Origin: Cyanophora paradoxa
Taxonomy: Eukaryota; Glaucocystophyceae; Cyanophorales; Cyanophoraceae
Length of the DNA stretch: 64,000 bases
Assembly (NCBI GenBank): GCA_004431415.1
Contig: QPMI01000642.1
Location: forward strand, 1-64,000
Direction of reading: 5' to 3'
Shown: one piece after another, positions 10,526 to 21,364 of the stretch
Layout of the letters: every line of letters starts with the position of its first letter
Numbering within the stretch: the stretch's first letter is position 1
Notes under the pieces: generated by a model
What the model was told of the DNA's origin: nothing
The model's database searches: none
The model's input: the letters and a program-made list of their open reading frames with translations, nothing else
Translations under genes and position numbers: made by a program

Positions 10526-10765
10526 CTGACCATATACAGTAAGCATTAGAACTTAAATGTATCACAAAGTGAACATTATGAGTCCACTTAGAAGATCCAC
10601 TTTTGAAATATAAGTTGATTTTGCTTGAAATTTCAAAGTTGATCTAAAAGTGAGTCCACCCTGATTGATTATGGTAACAAAGTTGACTAAGTTGACTAAG
10701 TTGAGTCATCTTAAGAAATTCAAGGAGACTAAGAGTTCAAATTGTTTATGAAAAGTGAGTCAACT

Positions 10766-12466
10766 TCAGGCGAAGCCTCTTTCTCAAACCCAAAAACCGC
10801 CGAGCGAAATTCCTTTTTTAACCTTTTTTTCCACTCGAGATCCCCCCTGCTAAATAATTTCCGTGTCACACTCCCTCGAGGCAGAATTATTAATTCTGCC
10901 TCGACACGGACGCGATTGATGGACATTACACAGCTGCCCGAACCCCCACAGACCCCTCTAGATCCATTTTTAGCGTCCTGGCTCCCCTAAGACGACCGCT
11001 CCCCCGTGGACGTCGCGCGAACATCGAATTTCCCTCTGGATCAATTCCGGTACTTAACCCCCGACAAACACAGTCCGAGTCAGAAGGTGGGACCCGTTCC
11101 CGCCCGGTCCCGCGACGAAATCGCGCCAGGGACACCCCAGAACGATACAGAATGCCGCGCGAGGGCGAGCGCATCGCCGCAAGCTCGATTTCGGGCGCCG
11201 TCGACGCTCCAGTGCGAAGGGCCGGCCGAACATTTGATCCAGCCGGTTCCGGCCAGTCCCGCGACGCGCGCAATCGATGCGTACTGGCGCGCATAGACAT
11301 AGCAAGGCCTGCGCACCCCCGAAATCCGCTTTTCGGAGCCGGAACAGCGCACGAAGGTACCCGACGGCACAAAATTGGATCTTGCACAGCCCCGGACATC
11401 TTTCCGCGCGCCCGCGCCGCGGCACATGCGCGGAAGAATAGCATAAGCATTTAAGATGTAGAAGAAGCCTTTCACAAGGTCTCTAAATGCGCCGGGCCGC
11501 GAGGACCCAGCCGACCCCGAAAATTCGATCCTCTACAGACCTGAAGACCTTTTCTTGCGCGCTCGCATCCTCGCGCATGCGCATCGCTACAATATTCATT
11601 TGAGATTTTAGCAAAGCCTTCCACAAGCTTCGAAGACGCGAAAGAGCACGAGAACCCAGCCGACGGCAAAAATTCGATCCTGCACGGACCCGGACATCTT
11701 TCCGCGCGCCCACGCCGCGGCGCATGCGCGGAACAATAGCATAAGCATTTGAGATGTAGGCAAAGACTTCCGCACGCTTTGCGTATGCGCCGGGCCGCGA
11801 GGACCCAGCCGACCCCGAAAATTCGATCCTTGACGGACCTGCACAGCTTTCCGCGCGCCCTCGCATCCTCGCGCGTGCGCATTGCTACAATAGTAATTTG
11901 AGATCTTTGTTAAGCTTTTCGCGAGCTCCGAGGACGCGACAGGGCGCGAGAATCCAGCCGACCCCGAAAATTCGATCCTGCATGGACCTGCACGTCTTTC
12001 CGCGCGCCCTCGCCTCCGCAGCCCCGCACATCGATGCTATATGCATTCGATCGCGACATTCTGTTTAAGCGATTCGCAAGCTCTGTGCATGCGCCTGGCC
12101 GCGAGAACCTCGCCCCTCCCGGGCCTCCTTCCCAACAATATTATAATTAATCTCTTCTCAATCTGCTCCACCCTTTAGTTCCCCCCGCAGTGCTGGTGTC
12201 TAGAGACTGTGGCCGGTAATTCACCAAAAAAAAAATTTAGTTCCGAAGTTCCTCAGTAAATTAATATTCCTCTAGCCGGCCAGCGCTAGCTGGACTGGCC
12301 GTCAGCCAGCCAGCTTCCAGCCAGCTGCAGAAAGCTGTTCGCGATCGGCCAGGCCCGGCCGCTGGCCAGTCGCTGAGTGCCCTATATATATAGGCCTACT
12401 GTAACAGCGGCGAGGGCGTCCGCGAGGCTTCGCCGTACTTAGTGCTCCGCAGGAGCACGGATCTTG
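10766..12466 (+). mobile_element. Helitron/Helentron-like non-autonomous element, copy 1
   Basis: The 5' end reads TCAGGCGAAGCCTC after a T. The 3' end carries the inverse GAGGCTTCGCC (12425-12435), then a perfect 7-bp hairpin GTGCTCC-GCA-GGAGCAC, then GGATCTTG followed by T. Short asymmetric inverted repeats, a 3' hairpin and a T-T target are features of Helentron-type Helitrons. The interior has a 27-bp palindrome (10877-10903) and about five degenerate sub-repeats of roughly 150 bp marked by CGCGCGGAAAGATGT and GGATCGAATTTT (11390-12010). No Rep or helicase coding is visible, so the element would be mobilised in trans. The many long frames inside are GC-rich artefacts. Confidence 0.5.
10877..10903. 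repeat. 27-bp palindrome inside the Helitron-like element
   Basis: Two 13-base arms (CGAGGCAGAATTA and its complement) meet around a single T. Outer bases CCGTGTC and GACACGG extend the symmetry. The block recurs in every 5' half of the family, for example near 19327-19353, 27279-27305, 28595-28621 and 29389-29415. Confidence 0.75.
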
Positions 12467-13179
12467 TAGACCACTTATGGTAACAAACTTAAATATTTAA
12501 TTGATTTAATCGGAAAAGAACATGATTTAATCGAATTTATTGATATAATTCCGATTAGATTCATTTAGGATTCAATTAAGATTAATCGAAGTTATAGATA
12601 TAATTCCGATTAACTACAATTAAGATACAATATCGATTAATCGAGTTTATCGATATAAAATCGATTAAATTAATTGAAAATGCATTTAAAAATATGAAAA
12701 TTCATGTGAAAATTCAAATAAATTAATCGATTTTATTGATATAACATCGAATCACACATATGAATATTCATATTTTAATCCTGAGGCGGAACGCCGAGGG
12801 ATTAAAATATGAATATTCATATGTGTACTGTATACGCTGTACGTGTAAATATACAGCGCTGTCCGATCCGGATCCGATGATCAAGGAACTAGCTATACGT
12901 ATGAACGTACGTATGCGTACTGTATACGCGTGTACATGTACAGCTAGCGCTGTCCGATTGATGATCAAGGAACTATTTGAAGATCGATTACAAATTTATC
13001 AAGTACGAAAAGGCGAAATCTGGCCTCATTTATCAGAATATCGCGGGTCGATGCAATCATGATCATGATCATGCGAAAAAGTTCGAAAAATTCGAAAGTG
13101 TCCGATCCCGGAGCGGAGCATGCGACGCTGCAGGCAGCAGCGGCCGCTCTCGCTTCGAATCGAGTCGCTATCTAGAAAT
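12467..13179. other. AT-rich spacer with tandem and inverted repeats
   Basis: No gene is supported. From 12480 to 12750 the sequence is built of degenerate repeats of ATCGATTTATTGATATAA. A 28-bp perfect hairpin follows at 12754-12826. Then come two copies of a block of about 90 bp (about 12824-12894 and 12918-12974) sharing GTACTGTATACGC, GCGCTGTCCGAT and GATGATCAAGGAACTA. Confidence 0.5.
12754..12826. repeat. Perfect 28-bp hairpin
   Basis: Arms 12754-12781 and 12799-12826 are perfectly complementary and rich in ATATGAATATTCATAT, itself palindromic. The 17-base loop contains a second mini-hairpin GGCG-GAA-CGCC. Confidence 0.85.
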
Positions 13180-16100
13180 CTAGATGGAAATGTTGTGGGC
13201 CAACTGGCCCCAGAAGGGCGTGTCCCCGCTCAGCACCTCCACCGACTCGACGCGGCGCCCCGCGAGCGTTGTCTTGCCCGAGCCGGCGCCCGCCGCCCAG
13301 CGCGGCGCCTCCTCGCTCGCGCGGCGGACCTCGCCGGCGCGCTCCGCGTCGTGCACGCGGACCGTCGCCACGCGCCCCTCTGCGGCGCCCTGCGCGACGA
13401 CCGCCACGCGCGGCGCGGAGAGCGACTTGGCGACGGCGGCGGCGAGCGCGTCGCCCGCCGGCGCCGGCTCGCCGAAGGCGACGCGGACGTCGACGTAGGC
13501 CGGCAGGCGGCGCCAGCGGCGGCGGACGGCGCAGTAGAGCGCGCAGCAGGCGACGAGGATGAGGGCGCAGCCGCCGACGACGACGGGGATGATGACGGCG
13601 GGCGCGTAGTCGGGCAGGCCCTGCCAAGAGGGTCAACGGGAAAACGGAAAGTGGGAAACATCAACGGCGGACGTTGAGGGTGATGGACTGCAGCTGGTAC
13701 GGGGCGGCGGACGAGGGGGTGCCCGGATCGAGCCAGGCGAAAGCCTGCGCGGGGCTCGAGCTCGATATCGTGAAAATCGCATTTAAACAAGAGCTAGATC
13801 GAGCCTCTGGACGCACGCTAGGGATGACGAAGGGGCCCTGCTGAGCCGAGACGAGAACGACGTCTGCGAAGCTCTTCTTAGGAAGATTCGCGGCTGTGTC
13901 GCCTAGGCCGGGCGGCGCACCGTAGAGGGTGTTCAGCGCGCGCTGGCGCAGGGCGCGGCGGAGGTTGTTGCGGATGCAGCTCTCGGCGTAGAGCGGCGAC
14001 GCAAAGTCGACCTTCGCGCTGGAGATGACCGACGCGTTGGGCGCCTTCACGCCGCACGTGCCCGCCGGCCCCGTGTAGCCGGGCACCTTCCAGCCAGCGC
14101 TCCCGGGGTCCGGGATCTGGATGTACACCTGCGAATTCAAGCGCCGGTCAACACTCCAGAATCAACAATTCGCGGGGCTTAAGCTTGAGCTTAATTTTTA
14201 TAAGCTTATATATCAAGAATCAAGAATCAACAAGCTAAAGCTGTAAACCATGGCCACGAGCGCGACGCGGCCGGCGCACGATGACGGAGTCGTCGGGCTG
14301 GAAGTTGCACCCGTTGCAGCTGATGGAGACCGCCTCGGACTTGGTCGCCGGCACGATCTTTTGGATGCCGATCACCTGGAACCGGCCGACCTGCGCAGGC
14401 GGAGCTCGTCAAGTGGATCTAGAAACGGGAGGCGCGAATGGATGCTCACCGGGAGGAAGAAGATGTACGACTTGGGGAAAGTCGCATTGCCGCACGACGT
14501 TGCGAGCACGATGTCGTACGGCGTGTCTGGCCATGGGCGGCTCGGGTGAGAAGCGCGGCCGACGCGGATGAGTCGCAATCGCGATAAATCGATCGCGCGC
14601 ACCGACGGCGAGCTGGTTGTTGGGAACCTGGGCGGGCGCGGGCAGGGAGAAGGACAGGAGCGAGCCGTTGGCGGCCGAGGCGAGGTTCGAGACGCGCGTG
14701 CCGCCGATGTAGAGGGCGAGGGCGGGGTCGGCGACGGGGAAGCCGGAGCCGCTGATCGCGCGCGTGACAGTGCCGTTGAGCGAGCTCGAGTTGACCGGCA
14801 GCACGGCGCCGAATGTCACCGCTGCACGGAGCGTGAGACGCCGCGAGCGGGCGCGCGACGAGCACGGATATTTGCACCGAGCTTGCAGCAGCTGTCTACG
14901 CGTTCAAAGCCTCGGAGTCAGATCGTCGCATGTGCCGCAGCCAGATTCAGATCAAAGGGTTACGCGGACCGGGCAGGACGAGGTGGAGGAGCGTGGGGCA
15001 GCCGGCGCCTGAACACGCTGTCGTGCCCTCGAGGAGCGCGCGGCCCGTCGACGCCGGCGAGGCCGGCAGAGCCGATATCGATGTCGCCGGCAGTGGCGAC
15101 TTCCCGGAGGTCTCCGGCGCGCCCTCGTCGCCGGCGCCGCGGAGGCGTCTTTTCCCGCAGCTTGCCCGGCAGTTGCAGGTGCTCCTCATTGTCGAGCCCA
15201 CGATTGACTGGGCCACGAAGCCGTCGGTGTCGCAGGAGTCGCAGGCCACTGTGCCGGCGCCGGCGCTGCATCCGGCCGTGCAAGGACACCGCTGGCAGGT
15301 CTGATTGCACGCCTGCACGGCGGTCGCGCCGGCCGACGTGTTCGCGGGCAAGAGGCCGTTGACGCAGTTGGTGCACGCTCCAGCGCTGGTGTAGGCGAGG
15401 AGGTGGCGTCCGGGAGACACGGCCTCGGCCTCCGCCTCGAGCTCGGGGGCGGTGGCCAAGCTAAAGTCGAGCGCGTGCCGGCGCGCCGGGCTCGTGCAAC
15501 TGGTTGGGCAGGCGCCGCATGTGAGGGTAATGCAGCTCATGCAAGTCTGGCAGACTTGGCCGGCAGGGACGAAACCACCCTGCAGCGGCGCGGTCAGACT
15601 AGGAAGCCCAACTTCTGGGCCGGGTGAGACAAGCACACACCTGGCAGTTCGCGCATTCGGAAGCGGCGAGAAGGTTCCTGCTGTGGCCCCGACGTAAATC
15701 GGCAAGGCAAGGGTTGCAGGGCGTCGGCGGCGGTGTCGGGCTGGGGCTTGGCGAGGGGCTGGGCGACGGGCTGGGGCTAGGCGAGGGGCTGGGGCTGGGC
15801 GACGGGCTCGGCGTCGGCGTCGGTGGAATCGGGACAGGAGGCGCAATGCCGACGAAGACCGACGACGTGTTCAGCCCGCTGCGAACAACCTGCGACGCGT
15901 CGAATATTTAAACGACTGCGAATTTCGCGGTGATATCAAAAGACCTGAGAGACTGATGCCAGGTCCGCGTTCGTTGGGCCGGCGGGGCCGAGCACCACCA
16001 GAGAGGGGTACAGCCGCAGGGACGAGATCGCTAGTCGCGGGGGGCGCGCGGAGGTCAGTTGAAGAGAGAAGCTTGTGGCAGAGTTCGCCGGAGCACACCG

Positions 16101-18624
16101 GCGGCGGTGCCCTCAGCGGACGGAACGATGGCGTACGCCTTGGCGTCGGTCGGTGCGGCGTCGGCGCCGGGAATGACCGTGGCGCAGGGGAAGAACAGGA
16201 AGGGCAGGCTGGCCTTGGACGGAGAGAAGGCCTGGCCAGAGCGAAACCCTCCGTTGGATAGGCGCGAGAGCATCATGGCATCGCGCACTGCAGCTGGCCA
16301 TGCATATGGATAATATGAATTACAATTATAAGCGCACCGGGAGCAAGGCGTTGTATGTTGCGTTTGCCGTAAGGGACACACTGCGCACCAGGCGTCGGCG
16401 AATATTTCGGAAGGGCGAAAAGATATCGATCGAACAGGGCAATCGCACCTGCCGCCGGGCGCGAGGAGGCTGAAGTGGACGAGGGAGACGCGAACCTCGG
16501 TGGTGCTCGGCGCGTCCGCTGCAGCTGTGAGGTGGCGCCCGGGCGGGCCGGCAAGCTTGAGGTCCTCCGACGCAGCCAACGAAGGCTCTGGCTCTGGCTT
16601 TGCTGGTGTGCCTGCGCGCAAAATTCGAATCCGTCGCTCACGGTTGAGGAGGCTGCAGCCGCAAATCGGACGCGGAAACGCACTCTCGCGATCGTCGCTG
16701 AGGAGTCCTCGTCTATAGGCGTCGCAGGAAATGCACGTCGTGCCCGACACGTACCCCAACCCGTCCGCCCGGCAGTTCTCGCACGCTGGTTCCGTCCCGG
16801 GGCCGCCGCACCCGCGGCAGACGCGTACGGCGACCGGCGTCGGCGTCGGAGTCGGGCAGTAGGTGTTGCAGGCCTGGCCTTCGGGGATCACCCCGTCCTC
16901 CCCGCAGTTGGAGCAGGTCGGCGGCCCCGCCGCGAGCTCGAGGAGCCCCCGGCGCCTCGGCGCCGGCACCGGCGCGACGGCGCACGGCTCGCACTTGCGG
17001 GGCGCGGGCAGCGCGAGGAGGTACAGCCGGCCGTCCTGCTCGGCGACGGCGGCGCTGTAGGGCAGCAGGGGCGACGCCGTGGCGCTCATGTTGCGCGGCA
17101 CGTCCGCCGAGGCGGCGATGTCGTCCAGACGGAGCGCCCGCACGCCGAGGCCCTCCGCGGCCACGAAGAGCAGGCCGGCCGTGGGCGCCAGGACCGACGC
17201 GAAGGGGCGCCCGACGGTCTCCGGGAGGTCGACACTCTGGTTCAGCGATAGGACGCCGGTGGCCGCGCGCAGGCCGCGGCGGCCCTCCGCGAGCTCGTCT
17301 ACATCAAGACCTGTCGGCGAGGCGTCGGCGTCAGCGCACGAAATTGCAACCGAAGGGTGGCCCCGGCCCGGGCGCACCATCCTCCGCGGCCGCGAGGCTT
17401 CGGCTCTTGGCGGCGAAAGGCGCCGGCCCAGCGACATTGTTCACTCGGTCGACGACTCCGATCGCGAGGTCGTTTCGAGCTTCCGGGCGGCGCCCCGAGA
17501 CGACGTAGATCTGGATCGGATCGGATCGGCGCATACGCGTCAGACCCCCGGCCGCACACGTGTGAGCGAGACAGACTGCGCATTCGCGCACGTACGTTGT
17601 CCCCGTGCGCGTGGACCCCGACGATGCCGTAGGCGGTCGAGCTCTTGAGCCGGAAGACGGCGGTCAGGGCCAGAGGCGCGGTGCTGATCTGCAAGTTCGA
17701 AGGCGGCGTGAGTGCATGCAGGCGCGATCGCGAGGCATGTGGTTTTATGCGGCCGTGCACGTGCACACCTGGAGGACGCGATCTTTCGAATCAGCAAAGT
17801 ACGCGAAACGACCTGTACATGTGCGCGACATCAGATGGAGATTCCGCGACGCGGCTCCGCCGCGAGCTTAAGCGCACCGGCGGGGTCGATGGTGCAGTTC
17901 TTCGAACCGCGAAGCAGCTTGCTGCTGCCCATGGCGAGGTCCGCCCCTGTCAGCGTCGCAACGACGGTAGTCCATGCCGGCGGCGCGAGCTGCGCATGCG
18001 CATTCGAGCGGACGTCAGATTCTTAAGCTTCCAAAGCTTATAATTAGATGAACTGGAACTTGGGGCGAGCCTTCACGATGTACGGGCTGGACGTTGAGGC
18101 CGGATCCTGGGCTCCGACGGCGGCGATGATCGAACCATCGGCGGGCGACGAGAGGAAACAGAGGACAGCCTCTCCGTTGACGCCACCAGCCGAGTCGAAC
18201 GAGCTCGCCGAGAGCTGGTTCACTGCGCGCGCGCGCGGCGCGGCGTGCGAGCGGGCGCTGATCATCAGCTCAAGCTAGCAATCGCGATCGGCGGGTCGGA
18301 AAACTCTAGATCTCTCCGGCTATAGCACTGCGCATGCATCCAGCAGCAGCCTCCGCTATAGCCAGCCCAGCGGCCGCGGGCGCTATAGCGCTGCGCATGC
18401 GATCGGCGAATTTAAGCAAGCGCACCTCCGAGCGGCCCGGCAACGAGCTGGTCACTGAGAGTGCCCGCCTCCGCGAAGTCGAAGGCGGCGGAGATCGCCG
18501 AGAGCTGGAGAATGAGGACAGCAAGGCCGACGCCAAGAGCGGCGCTGGCCGGCCGGCGCCGCGGCCTCCTGTCGCGCCTGCAGCTGCTAGCGCTAGCGCT
18601 GCGCCTTTCCGCCATGGCCATCAT
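13180..18624 (-). CDS. Cys-rich, Ser-Pro-rich single-pass surface glycoprotein (multi-exon)
   Basis: This is a spliced gene on the - strand. Exon 1 starts near 18624 with a basic N-terminus followed by a hydrophobic signal (LGVGLAVLILQLSAISAA) and ends near 18442; exon 2 (VNQLSASSFDSAGG...) joins in frame. Middle exons have Cys modules (CSNCGEDGVIPEGQACNTYC, about 16900; CQTCMSCITLTCGACPTSC, about 15520; CTNCVNGLLPAN, about 15350). A Pro/Ser-Pro linker lies at about 15720-15850 and an IPT/TIG-like segment (GSGFPVADPALALYIGG) near 14720. The last exons give a transmembrane helix (AVIIPVVVGGCALILVACCA, about 13535-13600) and a cytoplasmic tail ending at 13180. The intron before the last exon is 52 nt and GT-AG. 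Likely an extracellular matrix or adhesion-type receptor; ligand unknown. Exact exon borders are uncertain. Confidence 0.6.
15720..15850 (-). repeat. Ser-Pro repeat tract in the surface glycoprotein
   Basis: On the - strand this encodes a Pro-rich start (PPVPIPPTPTP) followed by about ten Ser-Pro pairs and PTPPPTP. Such tracts are typical of hydroxyproline-rich algal wall proteins. The DNA is a GGGGCTGGGCGA-like minisatellite. Confidence 0.75.
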
Positions 18625-19213
18625 CGAAGGCTGAGCCGGGCGGGCCGGTACGCGCGACGCGCAGGGCCGCATGCAAATGTAGGCTGGCGGGCCGGTTCGC
18701 GCGACGCCGTACGCGCAGGGCCTGCATGCAGGCAACACGTGCGGCAGCAGCTGATGATCTCTCGTTCGTATTTGTGCGGCCCGGCGCCGGGCCGGCGGTC
18801 ATGATCAACTTTTGAAGTTTGAACGCCGGTCAGACGGTCTAGTACGTACGCGTATACCCCGCAAACATATGGTGGCTACTACTAGCTATGGTACTCTTCC
18901 GAATCGATTGGGCTCCGGTACTCAGTACTAATGCGGCAGATGTACCCCCTCGCCCGCAGCTGCTGGGGTACACGCAATTATCCACGCATCGGAGGATTCG
19001 ATATTCGGAGCTCGAAAGGGTCGCCGTCACAGGAACGGTTGGCGATCCGGCCGCGCCCGGACGGCGGACGGCGGTTAATTAATATTACCGTATATAACAG
19101 ATCGAATATTAATTAATGCACGCATTATATGTGACGCATAATATAGACTTTATATAGTATTATTAATGCATCCCCAATTTAATGCGTTTACAAATTACGA
19201 TTAATGCAATTAA
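18625..19213. other. Spacer upstream of the surface glycoprotein gene
   Basis: No gene is supported. The first part (18625-18800) is GC-rich with two degenerate copies of GGGCCGGTTCGCGCGACG / GCGCAGGGCC / GCATGCA words. The second part (19075-19213) is AT-rich. The promoter of the - strand glycoprotein should lie in 18625-18900, but no clear core element is seen. Confidence 0.4.
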
Positions 19214-19402
19214 TCAGGCGAAGCCTCTTTCTCAAAACCAAAAAGAAACGGACGCAATTCCTTTTTTACTCCTTTTTTTCCACTCGAGACCCCCCCTACT
19301 AAATAATTTCCGTGTCGCGACTCCTCGAGGACGAATTATTAATTCTGCCTCGACACGGACGTGACCTCGTACTAGCCACACAGCTCCCCGAACCCCTACA
19401 AA
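19214..19402 (+). repeat. Extra 5' fragment of the Helitron-like element (tandem duplication)
   Basis: About 189 bp beginning TCAGGCGAAGCCTC repeats the start of copy 2 immediately before it, up to CCCCTACAAA. It includes the palindrome region. It supplies the empty-site version of the small insert found at 19511-19575 in the second copy. Confidence 0.75.
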
Positions 19403-19510
19403 TCAGGCGAAGCCTCTTTCTCAAAACCAAAAAGAAACGGACGCAATTCCTTTTTTACTCCTTTTTTTCCACTCGAGACCCCCCCTACTAAATAATTTCC
19501 GTGTCGCGAC

Positions 19511-19575
19511 TTTTTTTTTTGAGAGACTACGGTGGGGCGAACCCCCCGTAGGTAGTGATATTAAAGACAACAAAG
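19511..19575 (-). mobile_element. Small A-tailed retroposed insert, possibly from a structured RNA
   Basis: A 65-base insert is flanked by perfect 11-bp target duplications CGTGTCGCGAC (19500-19510 and 19576-19586). On the + strand it begins with ten T, so on the - strand it is a 55-base sequence with an A10 tail. The 55 bases fold into a stem CTACGG...CCGTAG with a GGGG-TTCG-CCCC top, a very stable UUCG tetraloop. This is the signature of retroposition of a small RNA fragment. The - strand also contains TCTTTAATATC, slightly reminiscent of U2 snRNA, but this is not enough to name it. Confidence 0.7.
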
Positions 19576-20380
19576 CGTGTCGCGACTCCTCGAGGACGAA
19601 TTATTAATTCTGCCTCGACACGGACGTGACCTCGTACTAGCCACACAGCTCCCCGAACCCCTACAAACCTCTCTAGATCCATTTTTAGCGTCCTGGCGCC
19701 CGTAAGACGACCGCTCTCCCGTGGGCGTCCCGCGAAAATCGAATTTCCCTCCAGGATCAATTCCGGTACCGGTACTTAACCTCCGACAAATGCAGTCCGA
19801 ATCAGAAGGTGGGACCCTGTCCCGCCCGGCCCCGCGACGAAATCGCGCCAGGGACGCCCCAGAACGATACAGAATGACGCGCGAGGGCGAGCGCATCGCC
19901 GCAAACTCGATTTCGGGCGCCCTCGACTCTGCAGTCCGAAGAGTCGGCCGAGAATTTGATCCAGCCGGTCCCGCCCGGTCCCGCGACGCGCGAAATCGAT
20001 GCGTTCTGGCGCGCATAGACATAGCACGGCCTGCGCACCCCAGCGATCCGCTTTTCGGAGCCGGAACAGTGCAGGAAGGCACCCGACAGCAAGAATTCGA
20101 TCCTGCACAGGCCCGGGCATCTTTCCGCGCGCGCACGCCGCGGCGCATGCGCGGACCGATAGCATAAGCATTTCAGATGTAGAAGAAGCCTTCCACACGG
20201 TTTGCACATGCGCCCGGCCGCGAGGACCCAGCCGACCCCGAAAATTCGATCCTCTTCAGACCTGAACAACTTTCCGCGCGCCCTCGCATTCTCGCGCATG
20301 CGCATCGCTGGTATATTCATTTGAGATTTTATCAAAGCCTTCCACAAACTTCGAAGACGCGAAAGAGCACGAGAACCCAG

Positions 20381-20490
20381 TGTTGCAGTAGGCATATATT
20401 CCCATTATCCTAAGTCCCTGTAGACCTGTACCCCTAGTCTGTACCTGTACCCCAATGATACCAGTCCCCAGCTAAACTATGCTGGCAACA
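20381..20490 (+). repeat. 5' LTR (110 bp)
   Basis: Identical to 25250-25359 over all 110 bases. It begins TGTTGCAGTA and ends GCTGGCAACA. It contains a pyrimidine-rich centre with GTACCCC words. At 110 bp it is very short for an LTR, in the TRIM size range. Confidence 0.9.
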
Positions 20491-21364
20491 TCCCTCGCCT
20501 TGGGACGCTGCGCGCACTCCGTGCTGGAGTAGCTAGCTCAGCTGCTCTGGCCGAGTCCGTGGTCAACGAGGCCGCGCGGTCTACGCGGGGGGGAGTGCGC
20601 CGGGCCTGCGGTCGGCCCATCCTACCAGCTAGCGACTACGGGAGGGATTGGAGCGTCAGCTTGCAGCTTGCAGCCCCGGAGCCGATCGCGTGCAGCCGGG
20701 TCGGCGCACGAGGGGCAACTTCCGGACAGGCGTCGCGCTCGCGCAACCGCCTCGCTGGACGCCGCTGGCAAGCAAGAAGGACACCGTGCACACACGGTGG
20801 GGGCCCGCGCGTCGCTCGCCGCATCGCGGTCGCGACTTCCCCGCGCGAGTCCCGGGCACTACGCTTCAGGGATCCTGCGCGAGGGCTCGCCCGTAGCGTA
20901 CGATTCTTTTGCGTAGAGAGAGCTCCGCGCTCGGGTTCTGCCCAAAGCGCGCAAGCACTCGTGCCTTCCGACCGACGCCAAGAGCCAGGTGGTGTCGGCG
21001 CTGTCGTAGCGACGCGACGCGGCGTGCGCGGCTCCACGAGGAGCTTACCAGTGCATCACGTGCAGTGATCGGAGGCCGACGGCGCGCGCGGAGCTCGCGG
21101 GGCGGAGTACCAGTGGCAACTCTCGGGCGCGCGGCGGTTCACCCTCGATCGAGACTGCCACGACGCCCGCCTCAGCGCAGCGCACTCCACGGCCTGTCGA
21201 AGGGGTAATCTCTGCCGAAATTTTCGGCCCGGCCCGTCGCAGGCTCGCCAGCCCAGCGCCAACCATCGTCCCGTCCTGGCCCGCGGACGGCTCCACGCGC
21301 CGCGCGCCACCGTCGCACCCCCGACCGTCTCTTCTTTCTTCCCTTCATCCTGCATCACTCTACG
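20491..21364 (+). other. 5' untranslated region of the LTR element
   Basis: This GC-rich leader sits between the LTR and the gag-like ATG. Open frames exist on both strands, but none shows a recognisable domain or convincing composition. Immediately before the ATG the sequence becomes pyrimidine-rich (TCTCTTCTTTCTTCCCTTC). Confidence 0.45.

Larger units (their letters stand above)
9950..10665 (+). repeat. Two tandem ~370-bp repeat units
   Basis: Unit 1 (about 9950-10310) and unit 2 (about 10335-10665) share the same order of blocks: GTGGACTCA, ATTAATCGTAAAAG, the GTTGACTAAGTGGG inverted repeat, TATCACAAAGTGAACAT, GAGTCCACTTAGAAGATCC and GTGAGTCCACCCTGA. Divergence between units suggests an old duplication. 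Confidence 0.65.
9153..10765. other. AT-rich non-coding right flank of the viral-like element
   Basis: No convincing gene is present. The stretch holds short TATA/CATATG-rich repeats (9180-9470), a perfect 20-bp hairpin (9641-9719), and two tandem copies of a roughly 370-bp unit (about 9950-10665). Each unit carries an inverted repeat also found once between genes at 3959-4063. Repeated words include GTTGACTAAGT, AGTGGACTCA and TGAGTCCACTT. It could be the terminal region of the integrated element, but no terminal inverted repeat can be tested because the left end lies outside the window. Confidence 0.5.

Noticed and set aside
9950-10665. Possible CRISPR-like array because of regularly repeated words
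   Set aside because: Only two long units, no short identical repeats with unique spacers, and the setting is a eukaryotic genome.
10926-12010. Several overlapping open frames on both strands with similar translations in different places (also 19561-20395, 25341-25749, 26565-29367)
   Set aside because: They are translations of the same GC-rich transposon repeat, open because stops are rare; no start context, domain or consistent frame across copies.
19511-19575. Naming the retroposed insert as U2 snRNA-derived
   Set aside because: Only a short TTTAATATC word agrees; the UUCG hairpin and lack of an Sm site do not allow an assignment.
20491-20520. tRNA primer-binding site after the left LTR
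   Set aside because: The sequence does not begin with the usual TGG and no complement to a tRNA 3' end can be recognised by eye.
20559-21068. 169-residue open frame in the leader of the LTR element
   Set aside because: Opposite-strand frames are equally open, and the sequence lacks any recognisable motif.
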